64,000 nt of DNA from Isoetes taiwanensis. Its lineage: Eukaryota; Streptophyta; Lycopodiopsida; Isoetales; Isoetaceae. Under the pieces are notes generated by a model. It saw only the letters and a program-made list of their open reading frames with translations. It made no database searches and was not told where the DNA came from. The translations under genes and the position numbers were made by a program. The DNA lies in the NCBI GenBank assembly GCA_021234155.1, contig JAJEKV010000013.1:5958775-6022774 (forward strand). The letters run 5' to 3'. Shown piece by piece: positions 21,569 to 36,800 of the stretch (positions are counted from its first letter, which is position 1; every line of letters starts with the position of its first letter).

Positions 21569-21671
21569 TGAAAATCGCGCCAGGCGCGATTTCAATTCTT
21601 CAAACAGAATTGAAAATCGCGCCAGGCGCGATTTCAATTATTCAATGAAAATCGCGCCAGGCGCGATTTCA
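21569..21671. repeat. Three identical 26-bp GC palindromes inside one short intron
   Basis: TGAAAATCGCGCCAGGCGCG plus ATTTCA occurs without change at 21569, 21611 and 21646. Spacing is 42 and 35 bp. They fill most of a 166-bp intron whose ends (GTATGT at 21550, TTATTATTACAG at 21715) are well defined. Confidence 0.9.
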
Positions 21672-21715
21672 ATTTTCTTTTTCCTTGTCTCACAAGTGTG
21701 TGCTTTATTATTACA

Positions 21716-22350
21716 GACCTAATCCAGTTTCCTCCAAAATTCTGGTGTTCGATTTGAATGGAGTGCTCTGCAAAACGTTACCTAAAGCACAATTCCCTTT
21801 ATCATGGTATGCACAGAAACCATTTGAGACATATACGAAATGGGTATATCCGCGGCCGTATCTGAAGGAGATGTTAGACCAAGCTTTCACTTTATTTCGT
21901 TGTGCAATTTGGTCGTTGATGGAGAATAGAAATACACAGGAAGTTTTGAGAGTAGTTCCTGAGTTACATAGAGATTGGGCATCTGTTTGGGATCAGAGCA
22001 AATGTAAGTCATTCAATAACCCGAAGGATCCTACAGGTAAAAAAATATTTGTGAAATGCTTGAGCGACATGATGGATGACTTGGGCGTTCAGGAGAAGGA
22101 AGACATCATTATAGTTGATGATGACGCCTTGAAGTGTTGCTTCAATCAGTCACAGTCACTAAATCCACCATCCTATCATCCTGAAGATTTTGACAAAGAT
22201 GACTTCCTGCTTCGTTTTGTCAGTATCTTGCACGAAATAGCTACAGGAAAATCGGTCGAAGAGATACAAACACTATACCCGCAACTTAATCGGACAGGGG
22301 AAATTGACAAGGACCTAGAGAAGATCGTTCTAGAAAGGGAACTTTTTTGA
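21716..22350 (+). pseudogene. FCP1/NIF-like HAD-fold domain exon (terminal part of the multi-exon gene)
   Basis: The exon begins after TTATTATTACAG and encodes about 210 residues. Near the start ILVFDLNGVLCKTLP matches HAD motif I of plant FCP1/small-CTD-phosphatase-like proteins. KPFETYTKWVYPRPYLKEML fits the region that follows, and EDIIIVDDDALKCCFNQSQS fits the late VDD.P/Cys region. Motif I is DLNGV rather than the catalytic DxDxT, so the second Asp is Asn. Many plant paralogues share this, and catalysis is doubtful. The exon is open over its full length, unlike the segments upstream. The product would be an intracellular protein of unknown role. Confidence 0.65.
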
Positions 22351-22830
22351 TATATATATGTATACAGGAAATACACTTTCTAAAAAGTTTTGAATATGAA
22401 ATATACTTTACACCAACCTCTTTCGAATATATCAGCATTATTGGTTCTGTGTACGTATTGTTCTTTTATATTATGTGTATGGTTTGCTATACTTGCAATA
22501 ATTTGTATGTATATACCGTCAATAATTTAGGTGTCTATAAATACGTATGCATGAAATTGGCAAACCATCGGCTTCGGCTTCCGCCTTCTGCTTGTTATTA
22601 TGGCACATTCTATTACCTGCCAGATGGAACATGCAGACCTCTGCAGGTGCCGCGAGCTAGAAATAGAACTTCAGGACTGGCTTCATGTCGTTGCTATGAA
22701 TCTCGTCCGCTTCTATCCTGATCCCTTTGATGTTGTAATCCATCTTATATGGAATCCAGAGCATGGTTTGATCTCAGCACCGCCTGCAGCGCCTGTCGAC
22801 GATGATTCGCATTAGTTTTTAAAGTTTATG
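22351..22830 (+). other. Possible further exon, unknown
   Basis: A frame at 22600-22815 encodes ELEIELQDWLHVVAMNLVRF and FDVVIHLIWNPEHGLISAPP and ends at a stop before the palindrome at 22860. It may be a 3' exon or a separate small gene. No family is recognised. Confidence 0.3.
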
Positions 22831-23249
22831 TTCCACTATAATACGTTATTTATGCGAATAAAATCGCGCCACGCGCGATTTGACCCTTGAAAATCTCTGT
22901 TTTGTAGCAACTTGCTTGCTGTTATTTATTCGTAAAACACTACAATTTCAATGTTTAGATTTCGTTGTCGTCGGTGATTGTACGAATTAATAAGCAATTT
23001 CCTACTTTTTATATTGGCAACATTCTTTCATAATATGGGTCATTTGCACCGAATATTTGGATGCCTTTGCATTTCAACATAAAATGCATCTTCCTAGCCC
23101 GAAAATGAACTCAGTGCAAAAGTGTGGTTAATTCAATATAATGGTCAATAAAAGGCTTATACGGCGCGATTTTGGAATAGACATAATCCCAATTTAATTG
23201 AATGATGGTTATAGGGGGTTAACATTTTTGTTTCAAGTTCAGGCTGAAA

Positions 23250-27972
<4,723 letters not shown>

Positions 27973-28250
27973 TATGATATGATATTATTTATGCCCATGA
28001 GACCATCAGGCCTAGAGGATCATTACAACTATCATTAAAACAAATCATACCATCTAGCATACCACATGGAGCACTACTAGATGTGCTCTTCTTCTCATCA
28101 TGTATATCTAGCAAATCTTTAGAGTTCTTAATGTATGTAAACCAATTGGAAGGAGAAACGAGCCGTCTGGTTCTCCAGATGGAATGTGTAGGAAATATGA
28201 GTGCATATAGATGCATAACAATGAAGATCACAATTGCTTGAACCATAATT
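27973..28250 (-). mobile_element. LINE 3' end (copy H)
   Basis: The minus strand encodes NWFTYIKNSKDLLDIHDEKK (28150-28090), similar to the C-terminal IKNYKQLLDIYMDEEGEE of copy G. It then has CTAGGCCTGATGGTCTCATG, the family's 3' motif, and the tail. The upstream extent is unclear. Confidence 0.6.
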
Positions 28251-29422
28251 TAGACACATGCTTCCTAAGTAAGTTTGGGGATATCAGTCCTTTAGAGTTG
28301 GTAAAGACATCGCACTACAAAAAACAATACCATGCTTGCCAAGGATCCACAATGGTACATGCTAACATATTTATTCCATAAGGAAGCATAGAACGATTGC
28401 CTCCATTTGCACATGAGCACATCGCCTCAGAATTGAAACAATCAAATGTGCCCCGGAAGAGCGAGAAAACGGGGTCTTCCAATGCTGCCAACTGGGAGTT
28501 ATTGAAGTTGAATATCACACTCTTCCAAACTGCCCAGCATTTGCACCTATTTGGGCACGATATACTGGATTGGTTGCACCTAAGCAACCACTACATATCG
28601 TGATGAACATGGCTTCATGTAGAGGCACTAGCATCTTATATTCAAGAGGTATTAGACATGCAGGCTTAATTGTACCCCTCATCATTACATCAACATGTAC
28701 ATGGTACAGTTTATTAGCAAGCTTATTACTGCTAAAGTTTTTCCCTTATCCTTCAAGGCGGCGGTTTTAAATCCTGGACAGTAATAAGGCGAATGTCTCT
28801 AAAAATAGTCATTGCCAAACCAGTCCATGCTCTTTTCTCGTTGCCTTTGCAGCTCACACTTCTTTCAAGTATATTTTCAGCCCTCCATGGTACTGCCATT
28901 TTGGCAAGAGGTTCATATCCCCAGGCTCTTGTAGGCATAGCCATTCTAGATTTGATTATTCTGGTATGAGCATGGAGAAAATCGGATATGGAGGGCAAAT
29001 AATGCAGATTCTTGAGAAGAAGTGATTTTGGCTTGTTTCTTACTCGATTGTAACCCGGTGTGAGAAGTAAGGGATCCTTCTATGGCACATTGTAGCTTAT
29101 AGCAACTGTGGTTACCGATTCTTGAAGGGCAAAGCAAACACCATTTCTCAGCAAAATGAGAGATGCAAAGGTTCCTCTTCTACGCTGCAAGTTCTGCACT
29201 GAGAAGACAATATAGAGATTGCTTTAGAGCAAAAAGAGAGATGGAAGGGGCCGATTTATGTGTCTTTGCAACAGCCCTTTCGAGAATGAAAAAGATTTCT
29301 TGAAAAAAAGCTTGCAGTTTTTACTTCAACAAGCCAGTGAGTTCTCAATTCCAGTGGTACCACCTTTTGTTATTCCAGTTTCACATATATGCAGTTTCTT
29401 GAATGGGTGACTTTAATTTGAG
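28251..29422. other. No gene recognised
   Basis: Minus-strand frames of 60-90 codons at 28315-28587 and 28753-29137 have no motif I recognise. They could be further LINE debris given the surroundings. Confidence 0.3.
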
Positions 29423-29425
29423 GTC

Positions 29426-29542
29426 TCTTGGACATTTAGAGCTATAGTTTACCAAATTAGCTTCCTTTGTTTCGCGGATGACTTTTGTGGTCACTTGGAC
29501 ATTTAGAGCTATGGTTTACCGGATTAGCTTCCTTTGTTTCGC
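29426..29542. repeat. Two-copy tandem repeat, period about 67 bp
   Basis: CTTGGACATTTAGAGCTAT and AGCTTCCTTTGTTTCGC recur at 29426-29475 and 29493-29542. Confidence 0.85.
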
Positions 29543-29948
29543 TAAAGTTGCAATTGTACACATGCTTGTAAGTGTTTCACAGAATATTTTCGTTCATGTT
29601 TGGAGAAGAGGGTATATGAATTGATTTGCATATTGACCAGATGCAATAGTTTGAGAATTATATGACAACGTGAAAAATGGTGTTTGACCCCATCGAGAAT
29701 TTGTGTGGATGGTGGACACTTTAACCGAATACATGTAAGAATATTCTAGAAATCAATGGCCATAATTACGATAAAAAAGTGACCTAACCTCGCCCTATGC
29801 CTAAATGCCCAATCCTACTATAGTAACCTACTGTCATTTGCCAAAATGCCATATAGAAAAATGCCCAAACTTTCCCCAGAGAGAGCTTAGTTTAACGCTT
29901 AACATGCAAGTTTTATGCAAGTTTTATAGATTAAGAAAGAAATCATAG

Positions 29949-30067
29949 CTTTGGGGCTATCACATCTGCCTATTTCGCCTCTGACATGTCCAACCTAAAA
30001 GGTGAAAGCTCTGGGACTAGCACATCTACCTATTTCACCTCTGACATGTCCAATCTAAAGGGTGAAG
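29949..30067. repeat. Two-copy tandem repeat, period 59 bp
   Basis: CACATCTGCCTATTTCGCCT and CTGACATGTCCAACCTAAA recur with a few substitutions. The intergenic interval up to 30610 otherwise shows only AT-rich DNA downstream of the GEM-like gene. Confidence 0.85.
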
Positions 30068-30610
30068 GCAAAGCAAGGCCATGCAAAAAAGAAAACAGAG
30101 CAAAAATGTATTTTCAGTAAGAAAATAGCTTAAAACATGGTGGTCTTTCTTGACCTTTAATAAAATAATCAAAATACAAAGGGCATTTTGGTAAAATACT
30201 CAAACTGTAGAGACATTTCGGTAACGTTTCCTAAAATAAAACTGCACTTACGAACAAGGGCCCTTGATATCCAAATTTTAGCCCCCAAGGGCAAACCTTA
30301 ACGTGCTAACATCGCATTCAAGATTTACAAACCACATTTGTACGGGAGGAATAAAATGACATTGCATAACTCGGTGAACAAATATGAGCCCTTATGCTAT
30401 TTTGACGAAAAACCTCCCAGTTTCAGTAACATGACTTAACGATTTTCATAATTACACTTAGTATGCTGAGTACTAGGACATATCTTGCGAATAAACGATT
30501 TCACAAAACATTAACAGCAGCTAACTAGGAGTCCATTTATTTATCATACAAAGATATTAACAAATCATAGTGAGCAAATGAAATAATACTGGCCTGCCCT
30601 TATAAGCGAA

Positions 30611-32171
30611 CTACGCAGGAGAATGATAGGCAGGAGAACCATGAGGATTTAGAGCAAGCTGTAAGTTCTTCAAACCCTTGTCATAATTGACAAACCCCAT
30701 AAACCAAAATTCATAGTTGTCTGCTGTTACAACTTGAATGTACTTCTCTGTTGGCTTGTCCCTGTTTGTGGATGGATTGATTGACCTCACTTTGTCCAAT
30801 GGTATCAGAATCTGGCAAACAGCAAATGCGCATATTAGATAGTATCGAATAACCTATACATGAAAGTGAAGCATATCTTTGTGAATGAAGCAACTGTTCC
30901 TCCTTAGAGATGATTCACTTTTACGCGGGAAGCTTACCCTTGCATCAAGGAATTTTACAAACAACAAAAAGAGCCGAGGCAATTTTAAAATGCCATACCT
31001 TTCACTCTGAATTGCAGCTATAGACAAAAAATCCACCAAAAAATAAAATAAAAAGAACAGGAAAAGTTAAAAGGGAATCAAACCTTATAGTAGCTCATAG
31101 CTGTCTGCCCAGGAGAAGGGTTGTAAGATAATGGCCTATCACTGCAGAAGGCAAGCTTAACAGTTGATATGTAAAGTGTTCCTGCTACTGGCCCAGTCGA
31201 AGTTGATAGGTAGCAAGCATATGATTTGCGCAGTCTTTCATCTGCGGTTGCACCAAACGTCTGCCTAAAAACATTTTCATATCCTCCTTCTGTGAGGACT
31301 TTTGTCCCTTGACTAAGTTTACCCCATGCAGCATCAGTCATAGAAGGTCCAGTTTTCACTGCATAAGCAAGCAATAATATTAAAATTACTTTACTTGGGA
31401 AACAAGATGTTTGCTATAAAAACAAGTGTAACCATTTAATCTACAGAGCAAGAATTTCTCTAGGATCACATATAACTCAACTTGGGAAAAGGCATACTTC
31501 AGTAGAAAACTACTGGAACCATTCAAATAACAAGGCCAGAATTTCGCTATTACTAGGACTAGGATCACAAATGACAAAGTAACTATGAAACTTACAGTGG
31601 CTCCAAACATTTTCAGCAGCAACTTCTGCTTTCTTGCCCCATTTGCTTAACGTATCTAGTATACTTTCCATAGGACCTGAATGAAATTACACAAAGCCCA
31701 ACATTAGAGGATAAATTCTCTCTTGAAACAGCTAAATTTTAGAGTAAACAACTCACTTTTTGCTGGGGTGTTTTGAATATTTGCAGTTTGAACATAAGGC
31801 CCAGGATAAGCAGCAGGAGCAGGGGGAGGTGGGTAAGCAGGAGGAGTACTGCTAGATCCATGGGTGTATGCCTTTTCAGAATATTCAACATTGCCAGAAA
31901 CAGGAACTTCTACCTTATCTTTTGCACCAGGAGCAGGAGCTCCCTTTTCATGTTCAGATTCCCAATTCAATACGTTGTCCCTGTGATGGGTAGCAGCTTC
32001 TTGATTATCTGGGTGAGAAGCTGGTTCGGCAGGAGAACCCATTACAGCGGTGCCCCAAGCTGCCTGTTGGTACTCCGGCGGGCACCTGGCATTTAGCGTT
32101 GGATCTGGAGTAGCGAGGTAAGGATATGGGGCATAATCCTCGGATCTTTTTCCTGCTGCTTGCTGCTCCAT
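30611..32171 (-). CDS. GEM-like GRAM-domain protein, four exons, intact
   Basis: Exons on the minus strand are 32171-31757, 31676-31596, 31358-31084 and 30811-30611. All introns have GT-AG ends and phases match, giving 323 residues with stop at 30611. The Pro-rich N-terminus ([30 protein letters not shown]) is typical of the family. [20 protein letters not shown] leads into [20 protein letters not shown]. The GRAM domain (about residues 190-270) includes [49 protein letters not shown] and [22 protein letters not shown] domains bind membrane lipids. Arabidopsis GEM influences epidermal patterning, and relatives are ABA- or stress-responsive, but the role of this copy is unknown. No lesion was seen. 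Confidence 0.93.
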
Positions 32172-32426
32172 CTATGATTCAAATTGCGCTACTAGGCTAG
32201 ACCTGAGAGTGAAATAGTAGCAATACTGTGGAAGAAATGTGCTAGGAAGGATATGTGGATGCTGAGCTAATGCCGGATCTGGGGCATGTTATAATCTCGA
32301 ACCCTAGGCTTGACACGCGGTAATGACGTGGCTAATATATTATTTGTTTTATCATCTTACCCTGATTCCGGGACATGGGATTTTGCGCGTCATGGGGCAA
32401 AACAGGCCCATCATTGAGATGGCTAG
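32172..32426 (-). promoter_or_regulatory. 5' flank of the GEM-like gene
   Basis: This is the presumed 5' UTR and promoter region. I cannot place a TATA box or transcription start with confidence. A TIR element (32427-32655) lies about 250 bp upstream of the start codon. Confidence 0.35.
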
Positions 32427-32655
32427 CTGGTTCACATGAACCATCGCCGGAGAGGAGGCCCGTTTTACCTCGTGGAAAATGGTGATGGTGGACGACGGTG
32501 GGCGTAAAAGGGCGAGGGCCGGTTCACATGCAACCATCGCCGGAGAGGGGGTCTGTTTTGTGCAGTGCAAATTGGCAATGGTGGGCGATGGTGGGCGTAA
32601 AACAGTGAGCCCTTTTACGTGATAGTGAGGGTCGTGAAGATGCATGTGAACCCAG
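32427..32655. mobile_element. MITE-like element with TIR CTGGGTTCACATG (copy 1)
   Basis: It starts CTGGTTCACATGAACCATCG and ends GATGCATGTGAACCCAG, an inverted match. Inside, a unit of about 97 bp with CATCGCCGGAGAGG and GGGCGTAAAA is repeated twice. Confidence 0.6.
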
Positions 32656-33198
32656 CCTGAGGGTTGCGAGGGTGCATGTGAAACGGCTCTAAAACGTACG
32701 TACACTGCTGCTGCTGATGCTCGTTGTTACATCAAGGCAAGTGGGTCTGCCTTCCTGCAGTTTCTGCGTCCATCTAATCTAAAATGGCAAATCACTATGA
32801 AAAACTTGTAGAATCCGGTTAACTTCTTGCCTTGACGTCGTGGAACACGAAGGGGTCAGGCATTCGGGGGGTTGGCATCCCCCTTCTCTTTCCACATCAC
32901 ATGAAGCCAGTAACTCCTCGATTGACTTTGGTTGGATTCATATGCAGCATCGCCACGTCTCCGCTCCGTGCATCGATGTTGTTTCCATCACAGGAATTTT
33001 TGGTTTGTAATTTGTAATTCTACTAATTGCTAGAGCCAAGAATGCCATGCAAAAAACCAGAATGTTAGTAAAAAAACAGAATGTAAATAGATGGATATTC
33101 TGGTTTTTGAAACACTGCATGGCGATGTCTCATTGGACCTAAGGGCAGAATGCAGTGTACTTGTTCTTTAAGCTTGTAACTCCTCAATTGACTTTGGT
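32656..33198. other. Intergenic, no gene
   Basis: Holds the upstream copy (32910-32950) of a TAACTCCTCGATTGACTTTG flank that recurs at 33177-33215; otherwise nothing is recognised. Confidence 0.4.
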
Positions 33199-33333
33199 TG
33201 GGTTCACATACAACGTCATCTTTGACATTGCCCTGTTTTACCCTATGTAAATTGAGCAAGGCATATGACGGGGCTCGAAAAATGGAGCCATTTTGCATGA
33301 CTTCGTACCTCTCGACGACGCATGTGAACCCAG
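33199..33333. mobile_element. MITE-like element with TIR CTGGGTTCACATG (copy 2)
   Basis: It starts TGGGTTCACATACAACGTC and ends GACGACGCATGTGAACCCAG, a clear TIR pair. CTTTGG occurs on both flanks as a possible target duplication. Its left flank (TAACTCCTCAATTGACTTTG) is also duplicated at 32910-32935. Confidence 0.7.
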
Positions 33334-33559
33334 CTTTGGAAACAATAACAAACCGTCCTCTTCAGGGGTTGACGGATCAAATCCACACTTCCACAAAAAA
33401 CTCTTAGGAACATCTACTCCGACTTAGGACCGCGGTCCATTATCAAAGAAATACTAGTACACAATTATTAACAAGAACCATAAACTTGCCAATTAATAAT
33501 CAACTACAAAAGATCTCCCTACAATGACGTTCAGAATGCAAGTGTTAATAAGGACCACG

Positions 33560-33860
33560 TGACAACACAGACCACCTATAGATAACTAATCTGGTGTGGG
33601 GTGCGCACTACCAAGTTTAAGCACAATCTAAAAATTGAACTCCTCCAAAACCGACAACCATCTGGTGATCCTACTATAGCGCAAGGCTTGTTAATTAAGT
33701 ATAAAAGAGTTTGGTGGTCCACGAAGAAAACAAAGAAGTTCCCGTCGAAATTTTTGAACGACAAAACCACAGCCAACCCCTCTCTTTCAATTGTGCTACA
33801 GTTCTTCTGTTGTTTGCTAGTGTATCGTTGATGCACTTTAGTATTCACTTGTTGATCAAG
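33560..33860 (-). mobile_element. Ty3-type retrotransposon RNase H fragment
   Basis: The minus strand reads KNCSTIEREGLAVVLSFKNF and FFVFFVDHQTLLYLINKPC, the RT/RNase H signature of Ty3 elements (Y.TTEREALAVV...F..DH..L.YL). About 90 codons remain. No LTRs were identified. Confidence 0.8.
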
Positions 33861-36800
33861 GACTGCTCCAATTGTGGTTTTAGAAGCATCGACATGTACG
33901 TGGAATATCTTATCGGGTAATCAGTATGGGCATTGACGTCATTAGAAATTTTAATCTTTTCAAAATGCTTCTTGACATTGGATTAAACAAATTTCCCCTT
34001 TGGACTTTCAAGTGTATTGATTAGAGATGTAATCCTATTGTTTAAATTCGGTTTTTCCGGGGTCCCGAAAACTTTTTGGATTTTTTGCCCAGGTTGGTTT
34101 GCCTAAGGTTTGGGGTTTTTTTTGTCGCCGCCAAAGTTTCCCGATCAACTAAAAATCAAAAAACAAAAATTAGGGGTTCGATGGGGTATGGCTTTGGACG
34201 TTTCTATTTTTTATTCGATCGCCCTTCTTCAGCTGTCGAGAGATGGATCGGAATTCTGACAGGTAGTACCTGCATGCAAATTCGGCATCCAGGAGCTTTT
34301 CGGTTAGTCTTCCTAATCGATGTAAAGGAAAGAGTAGAGGGTTGGAAGCATCTCTATTTGTCTGAAATTTTTGGCCAATTTCCGGCCTCTTCCGTGCACA
34401 TACTATTGCTTCGTGGAGGCACTTTGCCATACTTCCTTCGTGCACCCACTTTGCTCTGTTGTATTCTTGGTTACACAGGTCAGACAGAAGCTCTATATCA
34501 ACGAACCCAGGCAAAAGCGAGGTAGGCTCCTATAACCAGAACTTCTTTATTCTGGGGCTTCTGTTAACTGTTATGCGGCTCAGCTAATGTTTTTGTCTGT
34601 TCTAAGGGATTTCTGCATGTGGAGGATTCTTTTTTGGGAAGAATTGCATCTAGCCTATCTGGTTTTCAAAGGTGTCGATAGAATGGATAGGTGTCGACAA
34701 ATGGAGAGGACTTCTGGAAAATGCATTTGTGGCATGCAGGGTTTGGGGTTTTGCCAATCCATTTTTACCTTGGAGCTCCGTCTAGAGGGGCCAGCTCTTT
34801 TGCAAAAGACCTCGAACGAAATCTGGGTTTGTAAAATCCATTTGCTGATGTCTTTAGCTTTCAATCCTCCAACTATGGGTTCGTTATTGCAAGGATAAGA
34901 AGCCACGCTTCACGAATACTAGCCCGACTGAAATGTGTGTTTTACAGGTAAAATACGCTCAGAGGTGGGATATTTTAATGCTCCCCATTTATGCTACTGA
35001 TTTAAATCTGTTTGGTGACATGAGAGGGTGGCTTATTGAGCAGGGAATCTATGTTGATAATGGGTTAATTTTTGCGTTTTTTTTTGCAGATTAATACATC
35101 CAATAATATTTCGGTGGATTCTTCGATTGTATATAAGGAACAGCCAAACCATAGATCATAATTGCGAGTGTTTTACTTTTAAGGTAACCTGGACCTCTGT
35201 TATTTGTTTGCAAAGCTGCTTCAAAGGTAGGAAATTTGGGTTTCTTTCGAATTTGCATCATCCTATATTTGAGCTTCATCAAATATCAGATGTCTTCAGG
35301 TGGTTGCATGGCCCTGCCAACGTCAGACGACTACATTTCCTTTTCTTTTTTATCTTAGAAAGCTATCTTCAAACTATGTGCAGGAGGAGTAAGTAATTCA
35401 CAATTTTAGGCTTTTGATTTTCAATTTGATCTTTAGCCTCACTGTATTTAGATCAGGGTTCTCACCTTCATCTCGACTACAGTAAGTGGGCAAGAGTTAA
35501 GTTTTGGTAGGTCATTTTTTGTTTTTCTTTGACTTTAGGTAAAGACTTATGAAACCCTTGATAACCTACCATACGAAGCAAATTAAACCTCCTGATTGCT
35601 CTGTGGCATCTTCTTACTTCTATTTATTCACAAGTAATGTGATTGAAATCTTTGTGATCTATTTATTTAATGAACATTTGTTCATGCTCAACAACATCCA
35701 TTGCATCATTATAGAGGTTAGTCTTTTTTATTTCATAAACCTACATTAGGGAACTTTAGTCTTGGGTTTTGATTCGATTGTACATTTCACATCTTGAAGT
35801 TTTTATAGGTTTAGGGAATCTATTGCTGATGTTGATTTTTATCTTTGTATGTTTGCTTTTTAGCAGCAACAAAAGGAGGCAAGCTTCAGCTGTGTATTGC
35901 CGGACGTTGCAGTCATCTCAACATCTTTATGATCATACCTTCTTACCTCTATACTTCCAAATCACTTCGCTTACCTTCATGTCAATACAGGTTCGGTCTA
36001 CACCATCCTTGATATTTGGCAGGTTACCATTTCTATTCTTAGGTCTACCTGGCTCACTATTTTCAAACGTGAATACCAATTGTAAAGGTACCTCAGATTG
36101 CTCGAAATCGATCTCTATTGGCTTCCTTTGTGCTGTCAGTCCGTGACTATGGAGGACATCTGATAATAGGAGATGTAATGCATTGAGTTAAAGCATAACG
36201 CACTGTACATGTTCTTGAGTTTTCAACACAACCATGAAGAAAAGGCTCCGACATTTTCATATGTTCCTTTCCTATCTTCTGATACCCAGATATGATCCAA
36301 TCCTCTCCATAGAGGGTAAACAGCTCCCGTGTTGATTCTTTCATAACTTAGGTAACGAGGTTTCACATTATTCTAATCTACATTTGTTTACATTTCAATT
36401 GCAATGCAGTGTTTAGCATTGAGGTTGCAAATGTCGTCTGCCCTGACATCTAAAACAATAGGTTTCTTATTTTTGTAGGTTTCTTTCATTTGTCAGCTTG
36501 TAACCATATCTTCTAACTATATCTGCTCTCATTCACACAATAAAAGAGCACTTCCCCGTGAACCCAGCATACAAAATAAGTCTTTAGCTCGCCAACTAAA
36601 ACAACCTAGGTATTTTTTCCACCTTCACTTGATGGTATTGCTGATGTTTTGCTTGCAGATTTGCTTCCAGCATTACTTTAAAGTTATATCCATGAAGGTG
36701 ATTTCACAATGTGCAGATGCATGAGCATGGAGCAATAAGATACTAGATCAAAGAATTGCACGCTTTTATCCAGCAAACACTCATAATATAGAATGCCTTC

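Larger units (their letters stand above)
15670..23173. repeat. Cluster of about 18 GC palindromes, consensus AAATCGCGCC(A/T)GGCGCGATTT
   Basis: Copies start at 15670, 15725, 15780, 15827, 16352, 16419, 18037, 19261, 19304, 19346, 19379, 19431, 19464, 19506, 21569, 21611, 21646 and 22860. Half sites lie at 17937 and 23161. The core is CGCGCCAGGCGCG or its complement CGCGCCTGGCGCG, usually flanked by A-runs and T-runs. Some copies vary (CGGCGCTGGCGC, CGCGCTCGGCGCG, CGCGCCACGCGCG). All lie outside the coding-like segments, mostly in inferred introns or flanks. I found no comparable site elsewhere in the 64 kb. Confidence 0.9.

Noticed and set aside
15670-23173. CRISPR-like array from the repeated palindrome
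   Set aside because: Spacing is irregular (35 bp to kilobases), the repeats vary in sequence, they sit among exons, and this is eukaryotic DNA.
15670-23173. E2F sites (TTTSGCGC)
   Set aside because: The core is GCGC-rich, but the flank is AAATCGCGCC, with an extra T between the A/T run and CGCGCC, and the perfect two-fold symmetry is not explained by E2F.
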